NCBI RefSeq assembly: GCF_018860425.1
Contig: NZ_JAHKPI010000025.1
Coordinates: 714,524-778,523, forward strand
Length of the DNA: 64,000 nt
Direction: 5' to 3'
DNA from: Marinobacter sp. F3R08
GTDB taxonomy: Bacteria > Pseudomonadota > Gammaproteobacteria > Pseudomonadales > Oleiphilaceae
Part shown: positions 1-8,673 of the stretch, piece after piece
Position numbering within the stretch: position 1 is the first letter of the stretch
Layout: every line of letters begins with the position of its first letter
Notes under the pieces: model-generated
Seen by the model: the letters and a program-made list of their open reading frames with translations, nothing else
Told to the model about the DNA's origin: nothing
The model's database searches: none
Translations under genes and position numbers: made by a program

Positions 1-1032
1 CAGAACAACATAATTTACAAGGCACTAACTCATGCCCGGATGGTAGGAGCTGGCTTAGTGGAGGAAGCTCCCAAAGAGTATGATGTAGTTATTCCCGATG
101 ACGGTCTTGATGCAGATGCGCCTCGCCCAAGGGAGGGCGTGAGTCAAGCTCAGATAGCTGAATTTGATACGGACAAACCTCGGCCTTTTTCGCTTGAAGA
201 ACTGGTGAATCATATCAAATACGCGCAAGGGGTTAACTTAATAGCTGCCCGAAAAACAAGGGCTAAATCAGCAACTGATCTTTCAAAAGAGGGCTTTCGA
301 TCGATACTGGATAAGCTTACCGTTCTCAGAAGAGACCCTCGTATTCGCTTCATGATGGAAGAACGGGATGACAATAATCCTTCTCTCCAGAAGGTGATCG
401 CGCAGTTGGTTGGCCAACAAAAAGACGCGGACGGGATCGATCAGGACCTTCGAATTCTGGATGTCTCGGGCCTCCCAAATGAAGTCGCAGGGCCTCTCAC
501 CGCTATGCTTGCTCGTCTTCTATTTCAGTATAAGGTTTATCAAAGCTCTGATGAGAGAAAACGAGATCCGGTGGTTCTGGTTTGCGAAGAAGCTCACAGG
601 TACGTTCCTGACCGGGGGGATGCCGAATACGCTGCCGCTCAAACCGCAATAAGAAGGATTGCGCGGGAAGGCAGGAAGTATGGTATCGGTCTTATGCTCG
701 TCAGCCAGAGACCTGCGGATATCGAAAGCACTGTAATTTCCCAATGTGGAACATGGCTAGTACTTAGGCTTACGAATTCCGCCGATCAACAACACGTCTC
801 ACGTTTTCTCCCGGATGGATTATCGGGAATGACCAAAGCTTTGCCGAACCTTGCACAACAAGAAGCGATTTTCGTAGGCGAAGGTGCTTCGATGCCAGCC
901 CGTGTGCGCATTAGAGATCTACCAAAGAACAAGCTACCTAAATCGGAAACTGCGAAGTTTGCCGAAGGTTGGGTTCTAAATCGACTTTCAGAAGATGAGA
1001 TCGGTGTAGTTGCAGCGCGGATGGCCAGCTGA
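1..1032 (+). CDS. HerA/VirB4-type hexameric ATPase (5' end outside window)
   Basis: The reading frame is open from base 1, so the first visible ATG (base 40) is not the true start and the Walker A region lies off the window. Counting from that ATG, a Walker B motif VVLVCEEAH sits at residues 178-186 and a sensor-like SQRP at 222-225. Both are typical of HerA-type DNA translocases (FtsK/HerA superfamily, DUF87 group). The family forms hexameric rings that pump duplex DNA, usually with a nuclease partner such as NurA, or with SIR2-like or DUF4297 effectors in phage defence. The next gene, 129 bp downstream on the same strand, encodes a phospholipase-D-like protein, which could be that partner. 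The family call is firm; the defence role is inference. Confidence 0.85.
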   Translation, partial: QNNIIYKALTHARMVGAGLVEEAPKEYDVVIPDDGLDADAPRPREGVSQAQIAEFDTDKPRPFSLEELVNHIKYAQGVNLIAARKTRAKSATDLSKEGFRSILDKLTVLRRDPRIRFMMEERDDNNPSLQKVIAQLVGQQKDADGIDQDLRILDVSGLPNEVAGPLTAMLARLLFQYKVYQSSDERKRDPVVLVCEEAHRYVPDRGDAEYAAAQTAIRRIAREGRKYGIGLMLVSQRPADIESTVISQCGTWLVLRLTNSADQQHVSRFLPDGLSGMTKALPNLAQQEAIFVGEGASMPARVRIRDLPKNKLPKSETAKFAEGWVLNRLSEDEIGVVAARMAS

Positions 1033-1161
1033 ATCAATCGGTTTGCGAAGACTATTGTCCTGACACAAATCACAGATTCCCGAACTAGGGCAATGCACTA
1101 GCTGTGAGGTGTCGGCGGATACCCACGATCCCATTCGATTTCAGGCCATGGCGGGAGAAAC

Positions 1162-2508
1162 ATGAAGCTCATCGCAAACCATGCGAATAGCAACTTTCTA
1201 AGAAGTGAGCTACCAGGACCAAACCATGAAGTTGACTGGGTTAAAGCCGCTATTGCTTATGGAAGTGACTCAGACACCCTGATTGAAAATTGCCTTCAAC
1301 ATAAACGTAGGTTAGATATTTGGATGCGATACGATCATACGGTACCCGTATCCCCGGACCTACTCGAAAATCTGTTGAAAGCCACCAGTCAGAATATATT
1401 CTGCTACCTGATCCCTGACGTTCACCACGCAAAAACCATCTGGTGGAAAGGTTATGGTATCTATATTGGGTCTGCAAACCTTACAGATAGGGCTTGGGTG
1501 ACGAACCTCGAAGCCGGAATTTTTTTCACTGAGGAAGAGCTAGAAAACGCTGGTGGTTTACAGCAAGTCTCTGATTTCTTCGACTACCTTGAATCGTTGG
1601 AGGCAGCATTTCCATTGACTCGGGAAATTATCGATGAGCAGACAGAGCTGTACCAAGAGCGCCGCAAGGCTCTGAAGCGTCTCGAAGACGAGGCAAAGCG
1701 AAAGAGACGGAAGCCGATTTGGGAAGGACCTGCCTTTGTAGATAGAAAGAAAACGGTCGAAAAAAGAAAACAAAATTTCCTTAAAGAATGGGAGAACGGG
1801 CTGACGGTTCTACGCGAAATTGCATCGGTAGTAGAGGACCATAAACCAGATTGGCTGCGTCCCAACACACCCGCGTCTTGGCAGGCGGATCAATTTCTTC
1901 ATGCCTATTACTACAACGAGGTGACTGGAAGTGGCGGGCACCCATATGAAAAATATTATGTGGACCACCGAGCCAATCCGAGAGCAGCGCTGGAACGGGC
2001 ACTTAATTGGTGGCAGTCCCAAGAGAAAGCTCCATCAGAGGAGGATATTAACCTCTATGACCGAGCACCGGTTATCAGATCACTGCTGGATCCTGAAAGA
2101 ATAGAGAGCCTTAACGAAGAGGATCTCATTGAAATTATCTGGGCAAATCACTCAACGAAAGACCATGTATCCAAACTTCCTGCGTCGATGCTTAACTTGC
2201 CAAAAGGTTCGGTAGCCAAGATGGCTGATCGCGTTGAGCGTTTCGCAGGTTGGTTGAATGACCAACGCAACGGAAGAGGACAGAGCTTTAAGGAGCTTGT
2301 CAGGCACGTACTATATGGAGGACCGAGGCAAGAACTACCAGTCCGTTTATTCGAAGCGCAACATGACCCAGCTCTCAAGATTCCTCACATCGGAATAAAT
2401 CAACTGGCAGAACTTGCCGGGTGGGCCCAGCCCGATTGGTTTCCTCCAAGGAATGGGCGAACCAGCAAATCTCTCCGTGCCTTGGGATACGACGTCAAGA
2501 TTTACTAG
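1162..2508 (+). CDS. Phospholipase-D-like nuclease, candidate partner of the upstream HerA ATPase
   Basis: A 448-residue protein starting at an ATG with GGGAG about 6 bases upstream. Residues 88-106 carry a single PLD-type signature: H89-x-K91 followed by GSAN at 103-106. The usual Asp after HxK is not at its standard spacing, so the motif is slightly degenerate. One HKD motif per chain would require dimerisation for activity, as in Nuc-type nucleases. Residues about 160-205 are rich in Lys, Arg and Glu and probably form a charged helix. The C-terminal 240 residues match nothing I recognise. The gene follows the HerA-like ATPase on the same strand, so an ATPase plus nuclease module is plausible. 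The PLD fold is fairly sure; the substrate (DNA, RNA or lipid) is unknown. Confidence 0.7.
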   Translation: MKLIANHANSNFLRSELPGPNHEVDWVKAAIAYGSDSDTLIENCLQHKRRLDIWMRYDHTVPVSPDLLENLLKATSQNIFCYLIPDVHHAKTIWWKGYGIYIGSANLTDRAWVTNLEAGIFFTEEELENAGGLQQVSDFFDYLESLEAAFPLTREIIDEQTELYQERRKALKRLEDEAKRKRRKPIWEGPAFVDRKKTVEKRKQNFLKEWENGLTVLREIASVVEDHKPDWLRPNTPASWQADQFLHAYYYNEVTGSGGHPYEKYYVDHRANPRAALERALNWWQSQEKAPSEEDINLYDRAPVIRSLLDPERIESLNEEDLIEIIWANHSTKDHVSKLPASMLNLPKGSVAKMADRVERFAGWLNDQRNGRGQSFKELVRHVLYGGPRQELPVRLFEAQHDPALKIPHIGINQLAELAGWAQPDWFPPRNGRTSKSLRALGYDVKIY

Positions 2509-2700
2509 AGAAACCCTTAGCTGAACAGCGAATCTTTAGCTCGGACAGGGGGTTGCCTGGATTTCCTCTAAATTGAAACATTTCGCCGCCAAGTTTAATT
2601 ACCAAATGAGGTTTCGGTTAGTCTCTGCTTGATCCAATTTAACATAATATACATTATGCGCAGTTTAGGTTGTGATTTTGTGTGTGTTCGTCCAACCTGG

Positions 2701-2733
2701 AAAAGGATCTGCGTGAAAACGCAGGCCCTTTTT
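2701..2733. terminator. Bidirectional Rho-independent terminator
   Basis: A 6-bp stem CTGCGT/ACGCAG with a GAAA loop is flanked by AAAAGG on the left and CCTTTTT on the right. It therefore has a T-tract on either strand. It lies between the convergent PLD-like gene (plus) and the 141-aa gene (minus) and can serve both. Confidence 0.75.
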
Positions 2734-2763
2734 CATTTCCTACAAGTCACGAATCAACCAATT

Positions 2764-3189
2764 CTAGGGAGTAAATTTCCAGAGCCGGCATTTCGCCTGA
2801 GCTCCCTGATAGCCCTCATAAAGGTAAACCGTTGGCGGGTGATTGACGGTTCCATCGCCGACAACGCCGGTTAGCACATACGGTGCATGATGCTGGCGTG
2901 CCTGCTCCACCCGGCGCCCGTTTTTCCATTCCTCATAGTTTTTCTGATAGGCATCCAAGTACACTTTTTTGCCATTTACGTCGTTCTTGGAATAGCGTTT
3001 TAACCAAAACAGAGCCCAGTCCGGGTTCTGCCCACCTGTATCTCCATCCTTGGCATATTGGTTGTCGAACACCGTCATATTTTTATAGTTCTTCATTCCG
3101 CCGAAAAAGACGCTGTTCTTCGCAGAGGCTTTCAACTTATCCAGGTAGACGCCCTTTGGGTCTTTGTAACACTTCAGATGCGTAGCCAT
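2764..3189 (-). CDS. 141-aa orphan protein, last gene of a three-gene operon
   Basis: I do not recognise this family. The start at 3189 is chosen because GGAGG lies about 8 bases upstream; a longer reading in the same frame would overlap the preceding gene. The product is rich in Lys, Tyr, Asn and Gly, has no signal peptide or membrane segment, and begins MATHLKCYKDPKG. The gene follows the 832-aa coiled-coil gene after a 25-bp gap, and a bidirectional terminator stands 30 bp past its stop, so it is the promoter-distal member of the operon. A secreted or packaged small partner of the two upstream proteins is possible, but nothing in the sequence proves it. Confidence 0.7.
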   Translation of the reverse strand: MATHLKCYKDPKGVYLDKLKASAKNSVFFGGMKNYKNMTVFDNQYAKDGDTGGQNPDWALFWLKRYSKNDVNGKKVYLDAYQKNYEEWKNGRRVEQARQHHAPYVLTGVVGDGTVNHPPTVYLYEGYQGAQAKCRLWKFTP

Positions 3190-3214
3190 ATATCTATTCC
3201 TCCGATGAAAATAG

Positions 3215-5713
3215 TCACTCGATGGTTTCAATACCCTCGCCATCCCCGTCGCTTTTGCCCTTACCGTCGCCCTCTCCGCCATCAGGCGCTTTGGTCGTTG
3301 TTTCCGACTCGTCGTCGGGCTCCTCGGTTGCTGGAGCAGCGGTGATTTTTTGGTTTGGCAGTGAAGGCCGGGCATCAAGCTGGCTGACAAAATCCGTCAG
3401 ACTCGAGATACTGTCCAACGCACGCTGACGCATGGACTGCATCTGCGCACCAAAGCCCGCCTCTTCCAGGGTGAAGGTTTCCTGGCTGCGATCTCTTGAG
3501 GCCAGATTATCAATATCCGGTGGCAGAATCGGAATGGTGTGTTCGTGGTGTCGCCAATCCTTGTACTCGGTTTCCGTATTCTCCGCAGCCATGGAGGCTC
3601 CAAGAACCGCTTCCATAAACACACCGGAGGTGGGCAACGTGATCACGCTGGTTTCAGCCGCTGAGTCAGATTGATTGCCAAGCAGGCCGAGCAACCGTTG
3701 AGTTACCTTGCTGATCGTTTCACTGGCCTTCTCTACAGGGGACTTGAACAGGAAAGCGATCATATTGCCCGAATAGCCCACGGGCACTGGCTGAACTCCC
3801 AGGTCTGCAAGAGAGGAAGCACTTTGCGACCCTGCTTCGGTGATGCTGACCGCACTCAGAAAGCGAAACAATTCGATCGGATCCAGCCGCATGATGATCT
3901 GCTGAGTGAAGTACCGGGCATTCATGACAAAAATGGTCTGGATGGATACCTGCTGATTACGCAGTCGCCGCCTGCGAGCCTGAACAGTCAACCGCCTGTC
4001 ATCGATCGCGCGGACAATATCTTTGCTGGCAATCTCGTACTTCTCTCGAAGCTTGAGGACCGTTGAGGTGTAGTAATCGACGGTGTGACCACTCCCCAGG
4101 CCGGCAATCAGCTCGCGATAATCTCCCGATGCAATAACGGACTTAAGCGCTGCAAGCGTTTCCTGTAACGAGGAGCGGGTACTGATCTTCAAGCGTAGAT
4201 CATCCAGTTTGTTCAGAATGCCGGTGAGCTTATCCAGCTCTTCCTGATGCCCTGTGATAAAGGTTTCATCGCTGGAGATGGCTTCCTGAATGCCTTTTAT
4301 CAGATCATCCTGTTCTGTTTCACCGCCATAGAGAAACTGGATCAGGTCAGCGGTTCGCTCGGACAGCGTCGGATCTTCCTGAAACATCGAAAACAGCTGT
4401 GGTGCGAAGGCGATTCGAACGGCCTTTGCGTTAAAGTTGAGTGGCTGGATGGGCACAAACACGCAGCCCTGGCCTATCTCGCTTTGCGTAGCAATCTGAT
4501 ACTTCTGCAGAATTTCAAAGTATTGCAGGTTTAGCGAGTGCCGCTGGTTATAGTTGGCCACCACGCGGGTGGATAACCGCTCGGCCTCGGATTGCGTGAC
4601 TTCTTTAACAATAGTCGCGCGCTTTGAACGCTGGGTCTGCGTCAGTTCACGGGTAATCTGATCAATTCGGTTGCTGCCGCTGGCGTTAAGATCAGACGTT
4701 GCCGATGCGTAGGAAGCCTGCACTCCATGACTGACATTTAGTGAGCTTTTCACCCCGGCATTCCAGGTAGGGTTGCTTACTCCAGCACTCACGGTGGTGT
4801 TACTTCCGATCTGGGTATTGTTGCTGTTCGCTTTCTGAATTCGGCTGGCTGTGCCGGCTTTGATTTCATCAATCTGCCGGGACTGGTCAGAAAACTCCTC
4901 AGCGGTGTCGGTTTGATCGATGGATTCGTGGCTCGTCCCGGCTGATCTTCGCTGCCAGTCGATAATCGCCAGACGGGTCACCTCTCCCGGCGCAAGACAG
5001 ATGGTGCTGATCAGCCGGCCCAGGCAAACGCCCAGTTTTTTCCAGTCCTGGCGATAGGTAGTCAGAACACCGTACCCCAACATGCCGCCATGGGCGGTCG
5101 ATGATGTGGCTGGCTTCAGGAAATCAGCCGGTGACGCGGTTTCCGGCGGCACTGCAACAGGGTCCGGCTTGGGCTTTGTCGGGCCAGTCGGCTCACCCTG
5201 CTGGGGGCCGGGTTCTTTCACCGGCGGGGACGGCGTCTGCTCCCCGACCAGGCGCTTCAGCTCTGTAGTGTAATCCTCGCGAATCTTCTTCAGGTAACCC
5301 GCGTACTCCTCGGGCTGCTTGCTGGCAATGCGATCTGTCTTGCGGTGGTTTAGTTCTTTCTCGAGACGCTCCAGATGCCGAACATGTTCGGTGTAGGATG
5401 TTTCCCCGGATTTGATCGCAGCCTCAAACTGGCGGACTTCATCCAGTAACGCTTTAATTTTCGCCTGTCTATCTGGAACATCAGAGGCCAGATCAGCGTT
5501 CGCTGAAACCTGAGCGCCTGCGGGGACGATGTCATCTATTGACTCATCGGCCGGATCCGCTATCGATGCCGGCGGAACGTCATAGGCCACAGGGACAAAC
5601 CCATGGTAAAGCAGTTCAGGGAATGAAGAGGACGACACCAACGGCGCTGATTCTGGCTTACCATTGAGCCCGTCCAGACCGGGCCTGAAATCAACGCTAG
5701 TAGTTTCATTCAC
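3215..5713 (-). CDS. 832-aa coiled-coil protein of unknown function
   Basis: Translation begins at a GTG at 5713 with AAAGGA about 9 bases upstream. From the N terminus: a disordered stretch to about residue 75, a charged coiled coil to about 165, a Pro-rich linker to about 205, then a core beginning GYGVLTTYRQDW. The core contains LAPGEVTRLAIIDWQRR, a pattern I associate with large uncharacterised bacterial proteins. Long helical regions follow, then an acidic Gly/Asp-rich tail. There is no signal peptide or transmembrane helix. It sits between an aegerolysin-like gene and the 141-aa orphan, spaced 45 and 25 bp, so the three are probably co-expressed. A scaffold or toxin-complex component is possible; no function is assigned. 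Confidence 0.8.
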   Translation of the reverse strand: MNETTSVDFRPGLDGLNGKPESAPLVSSSSFPELLYHGFVPVAYDVPPASIADPADESIDDIVPAGAQVSANADLASDVPDRQAKIKALLDEVRQFEAAIKSGETSYTEHVRHLERLEKELNHRKTDRIASKQPEEYAGYLKKIREDYTTELKRLVGEQTPSPPVKEPGPQQGEPTGPTKPKPDPVAVPPETASPADFLKPATSSTAHGGMLGYGVLTTYRQDWKKLGVCLGRLISTICLAPGEVTRLAIIDWQRRSAGTSHESIDQTDTAEEFSDQSRQIDEIKAGTASRIQKANSNNTQIGSNTTVSAGVSNPTWNAGVKSSLNVSHGVQASYASATSDLNASGSNRIDQITRELTQTQRSKRATIVKEVTQSEAERLSTRVVANYNQRHSLNLQYFEILQKYQIATQSEIGQGCVFVPIQPLNFNAKAVRIAFAPQLFSMFQEDPTLSERTADLIQFLYGGETEQDDLIKGIQEAISSDETFITGHQEELDKLTGILNKLDDLRLKISTRSSLQETLAALKSVIASGDYRELIAGLGSGHTVDYYTSTVLKLREKYEIASKDIVRAIDDRRLTVQARRRRLRNQQVSIQTIFVMNARYFTQQIIMRLDPIELFRFLSAVSITEAGSQSASSLADLGVQPVPVGYSGNMIAFLFKSPVEKASETISKVTQRLLGLLGNQSDSAAETSVITLPTSGVFMEAVLGASMAAENTETEYKDWRHHEHTIPILPPDIDNLASRDRSQETFTLEEAGFGAQMQSMRQRALDSISSLTDFVSQLDARPSLPNQKITAAPATEEPDDESETTTKAPDGGEGDGKGKSDGDGEGIETIE

Positions 5714-5758
5714 GTGCGAGATCCTTTCTCAGTGATTTTAAGGCGGGCGTCGCGAGGC

Positions 5759-6157
5759 CTATATACCCTGTTTGACCTCGACGTGGTGAATGACTTCTTC
5801 GAATCCCTTGTCATCCCGCTCATCTCGCGTGATACGAACCGCTTCACTGTCTACCGAAGCTGAAGCGCTACTAGAACCGATGCCCCGAACGAGCCAGCTC
5901 AGGCTTAAAGTACCGATTTTTTCGTCCGCCTCTGGGTCCAGAATGGCAAAACTCGCACTCCCCTGGCAGCCATCAGTTCCCTCGCAGTCAAACGCATAGG
6001 TATGTTGGCCGGGCGCACCCAGTTGGGATTTGATGTCATGGGGATGCCTGTTCCATTTGCCGTTGCCGAAGTTACTCGCGGCATCAACACGGCCTCCCAT
6101 GTAAACAAAATCATAAGTCGTCGAATTTTTGATATAAACGTGGTACCAGGCGGCCAT
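5759..6157 (-). CDS. Aegerolysin-like small beta protein, first gene of the operon
   Basis: The start at 6157 (MAAWYHVYIKNS) has AAGGAAG about 7 bases upstream; the longer in-frame reading adds an unlikely basic leader. The 132-residue product follows the layout of aegerolysins. It has an N-terminal AxW-x-V-x-IKNS strand, an internal GKW, and APG followed by a Cys-Gly-Asp stretch leading into SFAILDP and IGTLSLSW. Aegerolysins bind specific membrane lipids and often act with a second, pore-forming protein. The match is by pattern only and the conserved WDCPWGS block is replaced, so this could be a distant relative or a look-alike. It heads an operon with the 832-aa and 141-aa genes. Confidence 0.55.
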   Translation of the reverse strand: MAAWYHVYIKNSTTYDFVYMGGRVDAASNFGNGKWNRHPHDIKSQLGAPGQHTYAFDCEGTDGCQGSASFAILDPEADEKIGTLSLSWLVRGIGSSSASASVDSEAVRITRDERDDKGFEEVIHHVEVKQGI

Positions 6158-7067
6158 CACAGTGCTTCCTTGTGCTGATTCGTTGGAATTGCTCGCGTAC
6201 GTCAGGGGGTGGCAATGTCTGGCCGCGCGTCGAAATGCGATTCTCACTTCCTTAAGAGAACTAAATTACTTGGCAGACAAGAAAACTATAGACACTGCAC
6301 GGCCGGTTCGCCAACTTCAATGCGAAGCGAGCTTATTTAAAAAGGGCTTGCCGATGTTCGCTTTTGTTTAGCTGAGGTCAGTGCGCATAACCTGGTCGCA
6401 AAGCGAACATTCGGATGGTGGGATAACACCAATATTGAGTGGCTGCCCTGGAGTGCCGCGTTACAGGTGGTCCGGTGGGGCCGTTAGGGCATCCGGTTGA
6501 CCGCTTGGCTTGCAGTGATTTGACTAAACTCACATATTATCCGTCAGGTCGGGATAGGACCGTCGAACGAACAATGAAACTCCCAATCAATCGCGTGATC
6601 TCTTCATATAAACATCAATCGTATTTCCCGTTTTAGCATGCTTATACGAATAATCACTCCCCTTTGTATGTCGCACTGATTGTCAAGGCCCGCGTTTCTT
6701 TGGCAATGTAGCAGCTGCCATTATCTGTCAGCCATTCCAGCGGATGAGGCACCCGCTGTAATGGCCGAACCGATATTCCAAGCTTTCCAGCAGTATGGAA
6801 CCTGTTTTCACAAGAGCCTGCAGTAACGAGGTAAAGCGCGGAAATCAGTGAGGTATCGTCAAACGCACTTCACTCACCACATTTGTGGCGACAGCCATCG
6901 TATTGTTACTCCGCGAATTACAGGCCATAGAGCTACCCCCTAAAATCAGTCATTTCCTTACGCTTCGTTTTTTCCTAATCACTACCCTATCCAAAGACTG
7001 GTTTCTTCACGGCCGCGACGATGTGAAGCTGATCCGCAACTACCTATTATCAATGAGCTACAAGACT
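6158..7067. other. Intergenic region with operon promoter, family A repeat and a doubtful attC-like end
   Basis: No convincing gene is visible in these 910 bases. The left 150 bases must hold the promoter of the minus-strand aegerolysin-like operon. A family A repeat lies at 6355-6413 and is followed by GGATAACACC, similar to the attC edge that follows the same repeat at 24.5 kb. A second candidate core (CCGTTAGGGC) sits near 6482-6491, but the arms pair poorly. The rest, 6500-7060, shows nothing I can name; it must include the promoter of the ridA-led operon. Confidence 0.6.
6355..6413 (+). repeat. Family A dispersed repeat, copy 1 (with inverted arm)
   Basis: Core TGTTCGCTTTTGTTTA at 6355-6370. 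An inverted partner AAAGCGAACATTC ends near 6413 after CTGGTCGC, so the unit can fold into a long hairpin. The right part is nearly identical to copy 3 at 24.5 kb. Confidence 0.75.
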
Positions 7068-7493
7068 ATGCCTACTCATACACGTATCCGTATGTTCAAT
7101 TCCAAGGACACCTACCCAAACCAGTCTCTGGATAATGATCTCTGCCAGGCTGTGCGTGCCGGCAACACCGTGTATGTTCGCGGCCAGGTCGGTACCGATT
7201 TTGAAGGAAACCTGGTCGGCCTCGGCGACCCGCGGGCGCAGGCTGAGCAGGCAATGAAGAACCTCAAACAATTGCTGGAAGAGGCAGGCTCCGACCTCTC
7301 CCATATCGTCAAGACAACCACCTACCTCACCGATGCCCGTTTTCGCGAGCCGGTCTATAAAGAGGTCGGTAAATGGCTCAAGGGCGTGTTCCCGATCTCG
7401 ACCGGGCTCGTAGTATCGGCTCTGGGACAGCCGCATTGGTTGATGGAAATCGACGTGATCGCAGTAATCCCCGATGACGAATCCACTGTTTAA
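7068..7493 (+). CDS. RidA/YjgF-family enamine/imine deaminase
   Basis: A 141-residue protein starting MPTHTRIRMFN; the frame is open further upstream but family alignment favours the ATG at 7068 (or 7053). It has the RidA fold landmarks: an N-terminal strand with VRAGNTVYVRGQVG, a helix with QAEQAMKNLKQLLEEAG, and a C-terminal ALGQPHWLMEIDVIAV. RidA proteins hydrolyse reactive enamine/imine intermediates released by PLP enzymes and flavin oxidases. It is the first gene of a run with an ABC ATPase, a quinone oxidoreductase, a GST, and AroQ- and GhrA-like enzymes, so it may belong to a nitrogen-compound degradation pathway. The canonical Arg that binds carboxylates could not be placed with certainty. 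Confidence 0.88.
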   Translation: MPTHTRIRMFNSKDTYPNQSLDNDLCQAVRAGNTVYVRGQVGTDFEGNLVGLGDPRAQAEQAMKNLKQLLEEAGSDLSHIVKTTTYLTDARFREPVYKEVGKWLKGVFPISTGLVVSALGQPHWLMEIDVIAVIPDDESTV

Positions 7494-7509
7494 CAATACC
7501 GGAGCTACC

Positions 7510-8655
7510 ATGGTCACTGCACAGGCACACGACTTCGCGACTGCTGATACGCTATCGTCCGAACCGCACCCTCATATTGCCGTTCAGCTGGACGGCGTAC
7601 TGAAACGTTTTGGCGATTCCATAGCGCTACAAAAAGTATCGCTAAAAATTAAGGAGGGTGAATTCATCACGCTGCTGGGTCCGTCCGGCTGCGGCAAAAC
7701 CACTTTACTCAACCTGATTGCAGGCTTCGCTGAAGCTGATACCGGCGAAATTTTCATCGACAACCAGCTGGTCACCGATACGCCGCCCTATCAACGCGAG
7801 ATCGGCATAGTGTTTCAGAATTATGCGCTGTTCCCACATATGAGCGTTACTAAAAACGTGGGGTATGGGTTGCGCATGCGTGGCGTACCCAAGGCGGAGA
7901 TCAGCCAGCGAACAGCCGAAGCACTGGCGCTGGTCAAACTTGAAGGCTACGGCGAGCGCAAGCCCAGTGAGCTGTCCGGCGGTCAGCAGCAACGCGTCGC
8001 TCTGGCCCGTGCTCTGGTCATCCGGCCCAAGGTGCTACTGCTGGACGAACCCTTCTCGGCTCTGGACAAAAATCTGCGTTTATCTATGCAGATCGAGCTG
8101 AAGGAGATACAGCGAAAGCTCGGCGTAACCACCGTATTCGTGACCCACGACCAAAGCGAAGCCCTGAGCATGAGCGACCGGGTTGTGGTCATGTCTGCCG
8201 GCCATATTCGCCAGATCGGCGACCCAGATACCATTTACCGTCGTCCAGAGGATCCGTTCGTGGCCAGCTTCGTTGGCGACATCAATATCCTGCCCGGGCG
8301 TTACATGAGCCATGACGATCATGCCACTCTGGAAATCAGCGGCAACTCCCTGCGTCTTCCGAAGGAACGGGTACAGGCCACGGTGGGTGATCGCCTCGAC
8401 ATCCATGTGCGTCCGGAAAACATCCAGCTTAGTAACCTTGGCCCTCACTCTCTTTTAAGCGCAACGGTGGTGACCCATGCTTTTCAGGGTGACCATGTGG
8501 ATATCCATCTGCATGTTCCCGCACTGGGAGACTCCCGTCTATTTGTACGCCAGTCAGGCCTTAACGCCCTAAGCCGCTGGCCGGTCGGCGCTGTCGCCGG
8601 GCTAACTTTTGATGACGAAGGTGTCTGCGCCTTCACCGCGGCTGACCAAACCTGA
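7510..8655 (+). CDS. ABC transporter ATP-binding protein, polyamine/iron type (PotA-like)
   Basis: The start at 7510 has GGAG five bases upstream; the ridA gene overlaps the longer reading. The 381-residue ATPase has Walker A GPSGCGKT at 57-64, Q-loop Gln103, signature LSGGQQQ at 145-151, Walker B VLLLDEP at 165-171 and H-loop His203. A C-terminal TOBE-type regulatory domain follows from about residue 285. The family energises uptake through PotB/PotC-like permeases. The cognate binding protein and two permeases are encoded separately at 13.1-15.9 kb, beyond a LysR gene, so the transporter is split between two transcription units. The substrate is not predictable beyond a polyamine-like or small charged organic molecule. 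Confidence 0.93.
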   Translation: MVTAQAHDFATADTLSSEPHPHIAVQLDGVLKRFGDSIALQKVSLKIKEGEFITLLGPSGCGKTTLLNLIAGFAEADTGEIFIDNQLVTDTPPYQREIGIVFQNYALFPHMSVTKNVGYGLRMRGVPKAEISQRTAEALALVKLEGYGERKPSELSGGQQQRVALARALVIRPKVLLLDEPFSALDKNLRLSMQIELKEIQRKLGVTTVFVTHDQSEALSMSDRVVVMSAGHIRQIGDPDTIYRRPEDPFVASFVGDINILPGRYMSHDDHATLEISGNSLRLPKERVQATVGDRLDIHVRPENIQLSNLGPHSLLSATVVTHAFQGDHVDIHLHVPALGDSRLFVRQSGLNALSRWPVGAVAGLTFDDEGVCAFTAADQT

Positions 8656-8673
8656 AACGGAGCCTTACCAACC

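Noticed and set aside
6421..6498. Possible attC site after repeat copy 1
   Set aside because: It has GGATAAC and CCGTTAGGGC cores, but the arms pair poorly and no cassette gene is attached.
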